Notes under the pieces: model-generated
Databases searched by the model: none
What the model saw: the letters and a program-made list of their open reading frames with translations, nothing else
Told to the model about the DNA's origin: nothing
Shown here: positions 23,916 through 35,600 of the stretch, piece by piece
Position numbering within the stretch: the stretch's first letter is position 1
Layout: each line of letters begins with the position of its first letter
Assembly (NCBI GenBank): GCA_964036295.1
Contig: OZ038463.1
Span: 15,921,069 to 15,985,068, forward strand
From: Plumapathes pennacea
Taxonomy: Eukaryota; Cnidaria; Anthozoa; Antipatharia; Myriopathidae
Direction: 5' to 3'
DNA: 64,000 nt
Made by a program: the position numbers and the translations under genes

Positions 23916-25236
23916 AGTGTTGTTTCTTGTTCCCTCCAAAAAGATGCGGTTTTTCGCGACAAGCAACACATGCACGCAAGCATATAAAACGCAAACCCCT
24001 TATTTCACGGTGTAAACCGGCTCGACGCAAGAGCGCATGCACAAAGATATACTTTCCCCCTTGTGGTTACGCGTCAGCTCGTTTTCATCCGCCATACCTC
24101 GCGCGCGCTCTTTGTGCTTCTGTCACTTGGCCACGTATTCAAATGAATTATCTATTGATAAGCAAACTTCAGTTGTCCTTCATAAACAGTATACTCCTGC
24201 AAATAGTTAACATCTGGTTCAAAAGCCGTCAAGAACTAGAAAAAAAAAAAAAAAAAAAAAAAAAAACAGGAAAGAAAGAAAGAAAAGAACTGAAAAGAAA
24301 GAAAAAGGAGTCAGGGCGGTGACACAGGCGAAACACGCGGTGCCACAGCAGAAAAAAAAAATCATTATTCAAACGTGCTTCAATTTATTTTAGGATACAC
24401 ACGTTGATAACAAGGTAGTGAGTTATCGGGTAAGATCTGAACCATAAGGTAGCTTCGCCAAGTAATATACGTCACTGATATCGGCATATGGCGACAGATT
24501 CTGGTGAGTTGGCCGGATCGCCTCACGAATCATTGCATGTTTGTTTTGCTTGGATGCGACTCGATGTATCCCACTTATCAGTTTTAGGAAGGATCAAAAC
24601 GGAAAGAAGAACAAGAACAAATATCAGTTCCATTAGTTTTCGCCACTTTGATGTTCAATGATTGCTGTAAACATGCCCGCGAATCATCCGTGAAAACGAA
24701 ACAGTTATTGCGCCGAAATTACGAAGCCGCTTCTTGTTTTCCTTACTGATCCTTTAACAAACGTGTCAGCTTTGAGTAGTACCAAAGTGTATAACGGACA
24801 TCCTTCAGAAGTTAACGGCACTGATCCCGTGCGACTGAATCAAAAAGTGAATTAACGAAGGAACGGCTAAATAAATTGTTTACTGCATATGAAGCTTTCT
24901 TAATTATTGCCATTCTTTCCATGAACCGTACTTAAACAGTTTTAATGATACTAACTACAGAAGTTATAATTGTCGTAAGAAATTTCTCGGTACGTCATGT
25001 TTTTAGTATACGCAAATTCTAAACTAAAAATTCCACAGCATTTTTTTCCGCCACCAAGGGCCTTTCATCTTAATCGCTAACGTCCTCCGCCCTAAATTTT
25101 TATTTGTCGCTGAAAACGCTTCGTGACCATGGAAACAAATTATCAGGAGTCAGAAATGCCTACAAGACTTTAAACAATCATTGTGAATTAAAGGGACAGA
25201 TTATTAATGAGCGAATGTACGGATGGAGTTCGAGTG

Positions 25237-25665
25237 CTAATCGGCACAAAACGTGCGTTTGAACACGGCGAGTTCCTTGTTGCATTCGGGACAGTAGTGA
25301 GAGACGTCTTGCAAGCTCTCATCACAGAGGGGCATCAAGCAACAGCCAGCGACGCAGCCCATCAAGAGTAGAGAAACGCAACACATCCATGCCAAGTGGC
25401 CGTTTTTATAGCTGAGTGCGGTGGTAATATTTGTCTCATGGCAATACGGACATTCATGCAGCGGAATAGAGTTTTCTCCAAACTCGAGCTGAAAGCTTTT
25501 GTCACCGTCTGTCAGGCTGACTGGCTGCGGGGTGGTTGGTTCTTGTTTGTTTCCTTCTGTTTGCATTTCTATTCCTGCCTGTTGAGAATATACAACAGGT
25601 TGCTGTGAATCCACAGGCAGCGGGGGATAAGGTTCGCCTGGTTGATTCGCCAGTGGCTCGCTCAT
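25237..25665 (-). CDS. LITAF: LITAF-like protein 4 (tandem copy), intronless
   Basis: This 142-residue protein is about 86 % identical to copy 3 by eye, about 20 differences. The differences cluster in the second half of the zinc ribbon: CDESLQDVSHYCPECNK here against CEHSVQDISHSCPHCSQ there. The hydrophobic core and both CxxC motifs are the same. The longer shared upstream context and a TATA-like sequence just outside the duplicated unit suggest this is the copy that kept the ancestral promoter. It ends RTFCAD against RTFCD in copy 3. Confidence 0.9.
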   Translation of the reverse strand: MSEPLANQPGEPYPPLPVDSQQPVVYSQQAGIEMQTEGNKQEPTTPQPVSLTDGDKSFQLEFGENSIPLHECPYCHETNITTALSYKNGHLAWMCCVSLLLMGCVAGCCLMPLCDESLQDVSHYCPECNKELAVFKRTFCAD

Positions 25666-25697
25666 CTTGTTCCCTCCAGAAAGATGCGAAATTCAAC

Positions 25698-25709
25698 CTA
25701 AATATATGG
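25698..25709 (-). promoter_or_regulatory. TATA-like element upstream of LITAF-like 4
   Basis: On the minus strand CCATATATTTAG lies about 35-45 bp upstream of the start codon, just beyond the end of the duplicated unit. Copy 3 has no counterpart. It is a sequence match only. Confidence 0.35.
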
Positions 25710-26129
25710 CAGGCTTCCAAAACAGCCGCATGCACACTGACTGTTCCGTGTTACTAATTAGTTCTCAGGCTCTTGGAGCAGTTACGAGACACGAAAAATA
25801 AGACTGGGATCGAACGGGGGCCGCAATGCTTTGAGGTTTCGAGCGTGACACGCCCACAAATAAACATGGCCGAAGCATGCCAAGATTCAAGGCTATTTTA
25901 CTAGTCAGTCAAGGCAATATGAAAGCTTTCTGCGCTTTCTTGAGCTGCTACACCATGCCTCCAAACGATCAGGAACATTTTAGTACCCTTGACTTTATGT
26001 CATCTTGTTTTAGTTTCCAAACCGGCCACCGTAGTTCAGCGTTCGGCTATTCCGCAACGTTCTTTCCCCCTGCCTTCTTTACCTTGAAAGAGATTAAATA
26101 AGACAAACAAAAATATGAAAAGTAAAAAA

Positions 26130-26160
<31 letters not shown>

Positions 26161-26604
26161 AAAACATTCAGGAAATAGCGCGGGTTATCGTTATTATTAA
26201 CATGCTTTGACTATGACGGACGTAGAAATAATTCTTCTCAAACTCATTAATAATTCAAAGTGAAGTAAGCAACCAGCGCATCGTATGTGGTCAAGTGGAT
26301 GGGGTTGAGTGTTTGATCCAACGCTAGGGATAAAATTTCTTAATTTTTACACAGTACATTCCTTTAAAAACATTTTCCAAGAAACTCGTGCTTCGTCTTT
26401 GCTCAGGAATTCCAAACACCTCGGCCGACGCGGCCTCGTGCTTTCATTGGCGGTTCAAATTTTTTCGGTGTGTTCTCTTATAGTTAACTGAGAAGAACTA
26501 ATTTTGGGACCACAGTGATCGCTGCACTAAAATAGGATTAATTATCCCAAGACGTCGTGCATTTGGGAGACGGATCAACATTTTGACGGAGTGACGGGTT
26601 TTCG

Positions 26605-26704
26605 TACCCTGGATGTCAGAGGTTTCTCGCTGTCGGAAGCTTCAAGCTGCGCGGCCACGCAGCTCAGGGCTTCCGAGAGCGAGAAACCTCTGGCACCCAG
26701 GGTA
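26605..26704. mobile_element. 100-bp foldback element, TACCCTGG termini
   Basis: TACCCTGG and AGAGGTTTCTCGCT at the left are mirrored by AGCGAGAAACCTCT and CCAGGGTA at the right; the centre is a GCGGCC hairpin. The 9 bases on each side (GGGTTTTCG and GGATTTCCG) agree at seven positions, compatible with a decayed 9-bp target-site duplication of Mutator type. Confidence 0.7.
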
Positions 26705-26804
26705 GGATTTCCGCGGTTCGTGATAAAATCCACGACCTCCCGCACAGGTATGAGCAATGAGCTCTCCCCAGCCGGTTGGACATTTTAAAGTAATAACAAT
26801 ATAG

Positions 26805-27115
26805 AGCCGTTTTCGAATGACTGTCGAAAATCGTGTGATTGCTTTGGTTTTGCGTTTGCTACGCTTTCCGATTGATCCTAACATGTTTAACAACATTCTT
26901 GGTCAATCAAGGGCAAAAGCAAGATTGCGATATTCTTAAGCAAGAAAGCAAGTGGCAATGGCGTGTTCTCGCACTACTGATTGGTTCGTAAAACCAATCG
27001 CAATTTCTTAGTTTGGGTTTTGCTCGTATTTCAAATTGGTCCGACGTGTTTTTGCTCAGCGCCTCATTGATTGGCTCTGTGATTGCTTTGGTTTTGGTGT
27101 TCGACAGTCATCCAA
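26805..27115 (+). repeat. Dispersed repeat family A, long copy
   Basis: GCCGTTTTCGAATGACTGTC and GTGTGATTGCTTTGGTTTTG, then TTCTTGGTCAATCA and CTGATTGGTTCGTAAA, recur in order at 48670-48890 and 53718-53890 and in minus-strand fragments near 45190, 46985 and 4455. The right end GATTGCTTTGGTTTTGG...TTCGACAGTCAT echoes the left end in part. Confidence 0.65.
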
Positions 27116-27554
27116 AAGCGCTCTAAAACACGGCTAGATTATGTGTTACAACACCTTTAAAAGATGGTCCAATGAGGTTATCTATTTTGAAAAGTTGACA
27201 AATACCAAATCTAACATCACAGTTTTCAGATGGAAGCCGTTCAAGAGAAGTAGGACATTTTACAAGGTCTGAACCGCGCCGGGAGATTTTTTTCCCACTT
27301 GCAAAGTTAAAAAAAAAAGAACTAATGTTAGTCTTGCGTCGGCATAGAGATAAAACGTACGGCATGTGTGACACTGTCATTTATGGTGTCTGGCTCCACA
27401 GCACGAACTGGGTGGTAACGAACAAACCCCGGAAGTCGCGCATCGGGTTCTTAGATATCCTGCCGTGCAATGCATTTCTGACTAAAACTAATTTACCCCA
27501 AAGTGAGTTTGCGACCATTGCGACATAAATACTCACTGGGACGTCCACATAAAC

Positions 27555-27755
27555 CGGACGGGGATGCTCGTCGGGAATTTTCACTTTGACCGGCTTAAGA
27601 GGTGCGGAAATGGGCGTGGCTCGAGCTTATTTTGATCCTAAAAGGTGTCAATAAGAGTATACCAAGAATTTAAAGTTTTGATGTTCGACAGGGTTTGATA
27701 ATGAGCACCCCAAGCGGTACAGAGGTGCGACGAGCATCACTGTCCTGTTTTTATA
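27555..27755 (+). repeat. Dispersed repeat family B, shortened copy
   Basis: It opens GGACGGGGATGCTCGTCGGG and ends GTGCGACGAGCATCACTGTC. Interior GAAATGGGCGTGGCTCGAG matches the copy at 17385. The middle is deleted relative to that copy. Confidence 0.6.
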
Positions 27756-28800
27756 TAAAAGTTCACCCACCCCTCCCCCGGGTTCAACCCTCAAGTTTCA
27801 CCCTCAAAAAGCAAAATTTGCTTGGACATGTAACATATACTTACAAAAAGTTTTATTGACTTGGTCTGATCCCAGAATGGTAAAATTTGTAAGCGCTGCA
27901 ACTCTATTACATCGTTTTCGTGTGGACGCGCGCAAAACGGAAACTTTGCGCCAAACATGATAGGTCATCTGACCCCCACAGTTGCAGTCTATTTTCAATG
28001 AAGTGCGAAAAACGCATCCGTGTAAAGGGGCTCTCAACCGCTTACGCAATCTTTATCCCCCACGTTGCTAAAATGCGACAAGAGCTTCGTCTTTCTGATA
28101 TTTTCATACTAACAGTTTTATTGGCTGCGTCAGGCATCATTGTACAGAAACTGTGTTATCAGACGCATTTAAAGCTAGACTCACAGGGAGCTTGACTGTA
28201 ACGAATATATCGAACTGGAAAACAGAATGCGACAGTGAAATTCTTGCCCTTGGCACAAGTAGAGATTACGGGGAGGATAAGAGGATTTGTGTGGGTAAGT
28301 CAAGTATCCGTCCACAAAATGCACTTTTTTAGGGGCCGTCCACATATTCACCAGTTCTTCGTCGGAATATATGTTTCCGCCTGAACATAATTTCTTGTGT
28401 TTTGGGCTAATTTTAGTAGTGGTAAAAATCATGTTCACGTTCCTGCCCGAATCGGCAAGAAAACCTTCATGAGTAATCAATTAACGTTGTATGGGATTGG
28501 CAGTTTCGGCATTGATTCGGTACGGACATGCGTAGATACTTCCAGACAAATTTTTTTATGTTCGCGATTAACCTCCACCTGTGCGAAGCTAAGTAATTTT
28601 TATGGATTCTGTTGTTTGGTTCGATACATTACCATCACGCTAGTAAACATAACTGTGACACAATCTTCAATAAATAAAAGCGGTGATATTTAAAGCTAAT
28701 AAAATTGAAAACAGAATCATCCGCGTACAATTCTAACTCTTCAATTTTCTCGTTATGATACAGTATGGATAATTTGCCACTTGATAGTTTGCTGAGATAA

Positions 28801-29072
28801 AAGCTGATTCATACATCAAGCCATTTGCCTCTGTTTCAAAGCGAGGCTGCTAAACCTTTATTATGAAAGTGACTTTTATTTGCATGAAAAATGAACATGC
28901 GAATAAGAGTAATTTTCATTAGAAAGGCTTCGCACTATAGGCCTCGCTTTGAGACAGGCAACAGGCATCTCGGAAATGGCCCATTCTTATCATCACTTCA
29001 TCGATCATTCGTTTTCAGTCTATTCTGAGTTCAGGAGTGAATTTTAGGGGTTAGCCACTATGAATCAGCCTT
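28801..29072. repeat. Inverted-repeat element with CTCTGTTTCAAAGCGAGG core
   Basis: The ends AAGCTGATTCATA and TATGAATCAGCCTT are inverted copies. Inside, TGCCTCTGTTTCAAAGCGAG and CCTCGCTTTGAGACAGGCAA form a second inverted pair, followed by CATCTCGGAAATGGCC. That last motif also terminates the element at 37637-37803, so the two share a family. Confidence 0.6.
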
Positions 29073-31484
29073 ATTTGACTTGAATTATTTGGAATTGCCC
29101 GGCACTCGGTACGTTAATTAGCTGAATACCTTTGTTACCATGTAACACCTTTAGTACATTATTTTAGATCAGTTTGTGGCTAAATGTGACCTTGTCACTG
29201 TTGAGCCAAATTTGCTGACGACAGCGAGTGGGTGCAATAGGAAGGATGTTACGAAATCAGTACAGCGTTCAAGTGACGCGCGCGTTCAACTGTCACCATT
29301 GTTTCATAATCAATGATTCAAGTCAGCATACTTTGCACTGGAGGAAATGCGTTTGTCAAATCACAATGTGTGAAACAGAAAGATGGAGAAACAGTTTCCT
29401 GTACTATCTTAGTCACGAGACACGGCAAGGTCCGTCGTTTAGGCAAAAATCATGCAAGGCATGAAACTCTTGACCCAGATTGACAGTTCATAACGCCCTC
29501 TTCACTGACATACGGCGAATCGCTTTGTTCTCGAGCAAACACACGGATATTGAAAGAAGAGAAACTATAAGCACAGCGAGAGATAGATATGTACAGAATA
29601 TCACCTTGGACAAGCAAAGGTGTATTATCACAGGTTCTTTTGGCTCGGCTAAGTTCAGAACCGACATTCGCTTTGTCTTACGTAAACTTAAAAAAAAAAA
29701 AAAATTTTTCTGCTTATTAATTCCTCGCCTTTACACTGTTTACTAACAAATCAAGGGAGATTAACGTGAGTCAAGCCACAGTACAAAGTGTAAACAGAGA
29801 AAAGCATTTTGTTAATATTGTGATGAATAGAAGTCCCTCGCACGATGTGTTGAAGCGGGCATTAGTTTGGCACATCGCTCGTGGCGTGACTGTTTAACTC
29901 ATTAAAATATTATTAAGTACCTATCAATCGACAAGGTCATTTCTCGTGGTTTTCATGCACGAACGTGAATGTTCGATATTCAAACTCGTAGCCCTTGAAA
30001 AAAAATTATGCCCCATATTCGTGAGCGAGAGAGGGAGAGAGTGAGGGGGTGGGGGTGGAGCGCACCTCTGTTTGCATGGGAAACAAAAGCGGGATTACAT
30101 ATTAAATGCGATTCAGGCAACATTAGTACCAAATTCCACCCAAATTATTACATCCTGGCAACGCAGACCCAAATAGTCGTCCATGTCATCAATTATAAAT
30201 ATGAACTGCTTCCTGCACATTACGCAATTCCGGAGAATATTTATTATTACGACATTTACATCCTGCAAGCTGCAATCCTTCACGTGATTTGGTACGTTTT
30301 GCCTTTGTTTTTTTTTTTCACTAAGGTAGATGAAAGGATGATTGAATGATGTGCCTTCCAAACCGTGTTTTTAGTTCTAGGCGTTTAAAGCTAAGTCTTT
30401 TTCATAACCCTTCCATGACAACGGAAGAACCTGTCAATTGTGTGTGTCTTGTTTCAGGTCATGGACGGATTTGCGATTTGTTCTGTCTACAGAATATCAC
30501 AAGGCCGATAATGTTTGCAAACATTTTGGCAATACTCATGAATTCTCCCATCTCTCCGACAGCGCTCATGAATCATCGAGAGAAAAAGAATCTTGTTTTT
30601 TAATACTTTCTGCTAGTAGGGTTACAATGTATACATATTTACAACAGGCCTGCGCGTATTTTAGGCGAATCACAGTGCTTTCGATTATCTAATCTACTCG
30701 GCGCGAATGACAGCAAGAATGCAAATTCCACTGAAAATAAATTGGGAAATTTACTTTGCGACTTATCAAGTCCTCGCTTTCGCACTCTGAAAACGAATTA
30801 CCGGTATATATCGCACGTTTCAAACGCGCATCTTATCCAGGGGTGTGTATCAAATAGAAAAATCGCTCATATCACTCGCATGCAATTTTGGCTTTCCAAA
30901 AGCAATTTATAATACGAATACAAAACCTAATTGACACCCAGGTGAGTGCCACACGAGATGATTGTTTCTTCGTTATTGAAATACTCGAACAACAACACAA
31001 CTGTTCAATAAATGTGTTTGTACCGTATTCAAGTTTTTCAGCAAAACTATGTACTCGTTCGTCGTCCCTTAGCGATTTCTCGATCTCGCCGGGTTGTCAG
31101 CTGCTGGCAGTACAAAATGCATACAAACCGACAGTTTGGTTCATTCCCTACAAATTTGAAACCAAGGTGATAAACAAATTACGCGCTATAACCTGATTTC
31201 CTTTGGGCTATGCGAAATTGAAAAAAACGAAGTGGTTATTGCTCCGTTTGAACTTCACCGACAGACCATCCCAAACAAAGAAGTAATGAATATTAAGAAA
31301 ACGGTAGGCTAAAAATTCCTTGAAGGAGCATATCGACCGTATCACTGAACATTAACATGGAAATAAATCTGATGCGCCTAATTCTATGTATAATGTCACC
31401 CGGCTCTTTTGTCAAGACCTTCTGCGAGTCACTGCGGCTCGTGTTGTGGTCGCCTTGTTGACAATTCCGGTACACTTGACCGGC

Positions 31485-32627
31485 CTACGTTGGTGTCTTG
31501 TTCCCTCGATTTCTCAAACTCAGCAAAGATTTGGCACGACTGCCTCTCGACGACGTACTATTTGCTCTGGTGCGAGTGTACTCGGTCACCGATAACTCAT
31601 CCATCGCATTTCCTCGCACGTCGCGTCCCAGAAATTTTCCAAGCATCTTCTTAAACGCGACGCGGAACTCTCTGTTGAAAACTGCGTAGATTAGCGGATT
31701 AAGGCAGCTATTCAACACGGGCAGAACGAAGACGAAGATGATGCGGATGGAGTATGATAAGGCGGGAGAATCTGTGAAAGGTTGCAAGCATTTAGGACAC
31801 CACAAGCTTATGACGGTGAGAAGGAAGAACGGAAGCCAGCACACTATGAACACTCCTATGACAATCGCTACCATTTTCGTAGCTTTCAGTTCACGAACAA
31901 TACTTTTCTCTCTCTTGTTTGGGTCGAGGGAGGCCATAGCTTTCGCTTGAGTGTATGCAACCCGGAAGACGCACGCATACGTAATGATGATGATAAGTAA
32001 CGGGAGAAAAAACGCAACACTCATCGCAACGGTGTAGTAGACTTTATCATTCTTAGCGCATGCCCTCTCGTTTGACCGCGTCCAAGTTACTTTGATAGCT
32101 TCGTCCCCCTCCGTCCAGTTTATCAGACCAAGAACACCCCAGAGAGTGGCATAAACCCACACAAACGCGATGAGCGCGGCGCCCACTTTCTTCGTCATCT
32201 TACTTTGGTAAGAGTACGGTCTTGTGATGGCCAAAAACCGGTCGATGGAGATAACAGCGAGATGGCAGATTGACGCGCTGCTAAAGATGGCATCTCCGAC
32301 GACCCAGAAGGTGCAGGTCGTCGGAGATGACATCTCGTCGAAGCACCAGTTGAAGTTGTGTACGCTCTGATCAATGCGCAATGGCAGCAGAAAGAGAACG
32401 ACCAGCAGGTCAGACATGGCCAGGGAGACGATGAAATAGTTGGTCACACGACGCAGACGATGGAACAGATACACTGCAGCCACGACCATAGCGTTGCCCA
32501 GCAGTGTAGCGAACATGATCAGCACAAGGAAGATTGAGTACACAATCAGCCATGGCTTCGTCGCTGTTTTGCAAGCTTCTTCGTAGCTGGGCGTCGTAAT
32601 TGATGCTGCCGTGGTTGTGCTGTTCAT
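31485..32627 (-). CDS. Class A (rhodopsin-family) G protein-coupled receptor, amine-receptor-like, intronless
   Basis: This 380-residue seven-helix receptor sits in one exon. TM1 carries LGN near residue 45 and TM2 SLAMSDLL with Asp73 (2.50). Cys105 and Cys190 fit the TM3-ECL2 disulfide, and Asp112 falls at position 3.32, the amine-binding residue of monoamine receptors. The DRY motif is DRF (129-131). TM5 has Pro209, TM6 CWLPFF with Trp264, and TM7 NPLIY (310-314), then an FNREFRVAFKKML helix 8 and a Ser/Thr/Arg-rich tail. The TM5 serines used for catechols are absent (Ala at 5.42 and 5.46) and TM7 has Val at 7.43 in place of Tyr, so the ligand cannot be named. NST at residue 2 is a possible N-glycosylation site. 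Subfamily is uncertain; GPCR identity is secure. Confidence 0.95.
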   Translation of the reverse strand: MNSTTTAASITTPSYEEACKTATKPWLIVYSIFLVLIMFATLLGNAMVVAAVYLFHRLRRVTNYFIVSLAMSDLLVVLFLLPLRIDQSVHNFNWCFDEMSSPTTCTFWVVGDAIFSSASICHLAVISIDRFLAITRPYSYQSKMTKKVGAALIAFVWVYATLWGVLGLINWTEGDEAIKVTWTRSNERACAKNDKVYYTVAMSVAFFLPLLIIIITYACVFRVAYTQAKAMASLDPNKREKSIVRELKATKMVAIVIGVFIVCWLPFFLLTVISLWCPKCLQPFTDSPALSYSIRIIFVFVLPVLNSCLNPLIYAVFNREFRVAFKKMLGKFLGRDVRGNAMDELSVTEYTRTRANSTSSRGSRAKSLLSLRNRGNKTPT

Positions 32628-35600
32628 TTTCCCTGAGGTTCACAGACAGTTGCTATAACTCACTCTTCTCCGCTCACAGCAGGGCTTTGTCGTCACATGA
32701 ATGAAAGCGCGACCTTTTTATGCGTTCTCTATTACTAATTATCACCCAACAATTGAATAAATTAGGAACAATAAGTGGATCTTATTAAGGGTCTCCAGCT
32801 CTGACAAATAAAAGCGGGGGCTCGCTCCACTGGATTAGCACACAACGCTTGCATGTGCGCCGCGCCATAGTAACCGACGCATATGGAAATGGACTGCCCT
32901 AATGAATGCGGTGATGACGCGTGTCATATCTGGCGTGCACGAGGTTGGAGCTCAAGAGCTCGTTATTGACAGAGAAAAACAGAAATGTGACACTATCTTT
33001 TGTAATTTCACTACGGGAGGTGTACGTACAATTGAGCTTGAGCGCTTTCTCTTTCTTCTTCTTTCAAAAATGCAACTAAACGAAGCGAGTGCGACAAACA
33101 CACAAGGCGGCAGTAACAAAATACAATAAGTGCATTGCCTTTAACATGTGGAAAAAACGCCTTGCCATACGAAACTGAAATGAATTCTGGGACTAGAGTT
33201 ACAGCTTGCTAATAGATCTCGCTAATTGAGGCAAGAATACTGGAATCCGAATACAGCATCTGGTCTGGCGTTCGGATGTGTTCTAAGTGTTTTCCTGTGT
33301 GCTGATGTTGTAAAATAAGAGCTGCCAGTTTGTGTGTTTGATGTTGTGTGATTTGCCCGTGGAAAATCATGCCGTAAACAGTTCTTGCACTTTAATTTTG
33401 CCAAATTAACCAAGAAACCTATTGCCCCTGAACGTTTTTTGTTTAGTTTATATTCACAATCGAATTCAACTTAGACAAATATTATTCTTTGGGTTCAAAT
33501 AGAGATACTTCAACACATGGATTAATTATCCTTGTGTGAGCACAATGGAGAAGTTTGGACATCATTTCCACACAGTTCGCCGTAAAAAAATAAAACACGA
33601 AATAAAACGAAACGAAAATCATACTACAAGAGAAACAAATCTGTAAAAAATCTTAATTTTAAGGCGTGGTTACACTATTGAGAAATTGACGTCGGTCGAT
33701 TCAATGGAGCAGCTGAATACTCTCCCAAGTCGGTTCTTAGATTTTTGCGACCGAATGGTAATTAAAAGTTAAAAAAATTTTTTTTTCGCAAAATCCTTTG
33801 GCTTTGTACTCGAGTCTAATTTAGCCCGAGGCGTTTCTCAACCTGAAGTTTTTAATTACGTTATACTGCATTTGGTTCCAAGTTTTAGTGGGCCCAGTTA
33901 ACGAGATATCTAGTTGAAATATTGGCTATTAAGTTGACAATGTTTTTTTCTGAAATTATCCTCATCAAACGGCTCGCCGGAACTCCCAATTTACTTGGTT
34001 TCTTTTCCGAGAGGCAAAATGACAAATTAAAATCTAATAGGCGGTAAAAGCACCAAAAAGAGAACGGATTTATGTTATCTTATTTTGGCTCAGGTGCAGT
34101 TTAGAAAAGAACAACGGAAGAAAAAAAAAATGAAACATTTATCTTTTGACAGAGGAGCTGAAGAAAAAATTGAGCTGAGATTCCGGATGAACCGTTTTAA
34201 TGAAATACAAATCCTTGTTAGTGGAGGAAAGTAACAGCACTTAAGCGAACAGCAATCTAAAAATATAGACCTAATTGGCATCGACTTCCAGCTTGCCACC
34301 GAAAACGGGTCAAGAAAACGCGACAAAAACTTGATCTGTGAATCCGAACATCTTGCTAAAGCTGCTATTTGATTAAAGAGGAAGCCAGCAATTGAAGTTA
34401 TGGAAATTGAAGATAACACTTGAGTGTTGTGCTAATGATGTGTCTTATTGCTGTTAGTCAATAGTTTATTATCATGGAGGCGAAAATACAATTAATTCAG
34501 CTGGGCGAGTGGGAGAGTTACCGGTATTGTTCGTTTTTCTTTGATTTGGATAGAGAAGTAGGAGTAAAAATTCAGCTTCAAGTTTCACTGGCCATGTTAA
34601 AAATAAATACGACGCCAAAAAAAAAAAAAAAAAAAAAAAAAGAAAAAAAAGAAAAGAAACTTGACCCTATAACGAAACACTGCTATTTGAATGTATTGTT
34701 GGGAGCTCTCATTAGAATGGTCACACTGTAGGTCCAATACTTGGTCGTGTTCTGGGTTGAGTGTGAAAGCAGGGTAATACATCGATCAGTCAAGTTACCA
34801 TCTGCCTGATACAAGTCGTCTTCTGGAGCTATGCGGTGCCTATTAATTATTGCCAATCGAAAAAGTTTTAAATATCTTTCTTTGAGCGAGAGATAAAGTC
34901 GTTTCTTCAAGCGGACCTGTAATGTTCGCGTTTATTGTAAGATGCATGCCTACAAGAAACTCTTCTTGCCATTGCAACATCGATATATTCACAAGGATAT
35001 CTTCATTGTGCACGATAATTTACAATGTTTTAGAACTTTTACACAAATCCTGGTATTTCATCGGCAATATCTTTATATCGAAAGATGCTAAGAACTCAAA
35101 CACCATTCAAACACGGCTCTGACTAAGCATATTTATTTTGCTGCTTGTCATAGGACCAACATTATACAAAATTTATAACACTTATCGGACACCATTTGTT
35201 GTCACTATGGTTACCGAGGTTGACTGACTGTACAAGAAACGCACAACTCAATTTTTATGCTGACGTTAGTGGTTTTTCTCTCGATTTATCTGTGGTATCT
35301 GTAATAGACTTTTTTCTTCTGTAACAAGATTTGTTGTATTGAAGATGTATCTGAAACGGCAACAGGAATTCATTTAGGAGGATCACACTTGCACTCAATT
35401 CAGGGGAGTCCTTTATGTTCGGCATTAGACGGTAGAAACATTCTTTCATATAGGTGCATTCTGCTAATTATGAATAAATGCGGAGTACATTCAAGAGTTG
35501 CATGTTCTGTATAGTGTTCCGTGTTCTGACATTTTAACATTATTGGAGTAGGAGCAGGGGGAGCAGGCAATCGAAAATCCCCCCCCCCCCCCCCTCCCCG

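Larger units (their letters stand above)
22228..25687. repeat. Direct tandem duplication, units 22228-23947 and 23948-25687, each carrying a LITAF-like gene
   Basis: Both units begin with GGTTTTTCGCGACAAGC and run through the same landmarks in order: ATTTCACGGTGTAAACCGG, CACTTGGC, an A-rich tract, GGTGACACAGGCGAAACACG, the LITAF coding region, and a final TTGTTCCCTCCA. Spacing is about 1720 bp. The units are nearly identical outside small indels. The unit edge lies about 20-30 bp upstream of the LITAF start codon on the minus strand, so the promoter was not copied whole. Confidence 0.9.
25688..31484. other. Gene-poor intergenic region
   Basis: Between LITAF-like 4 and the GPCR I recognise only repeats: an (AAAT)n run near 26125-26162, the foldback element at 26605, family A at 26805, family B at 27555, an inverted-repeat element at 28801, and a short A-rich run near 29690. 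No open frame shows family features. The GPCR 3' UTR on the minus strand must lie just below 31485. Confidence 0.6.

Noticed and set aside
31498-32000. Plus-strand open frames opposite the GPCR
   Set aside because: They are antisense shadows of the long minus-strand receptor frame.
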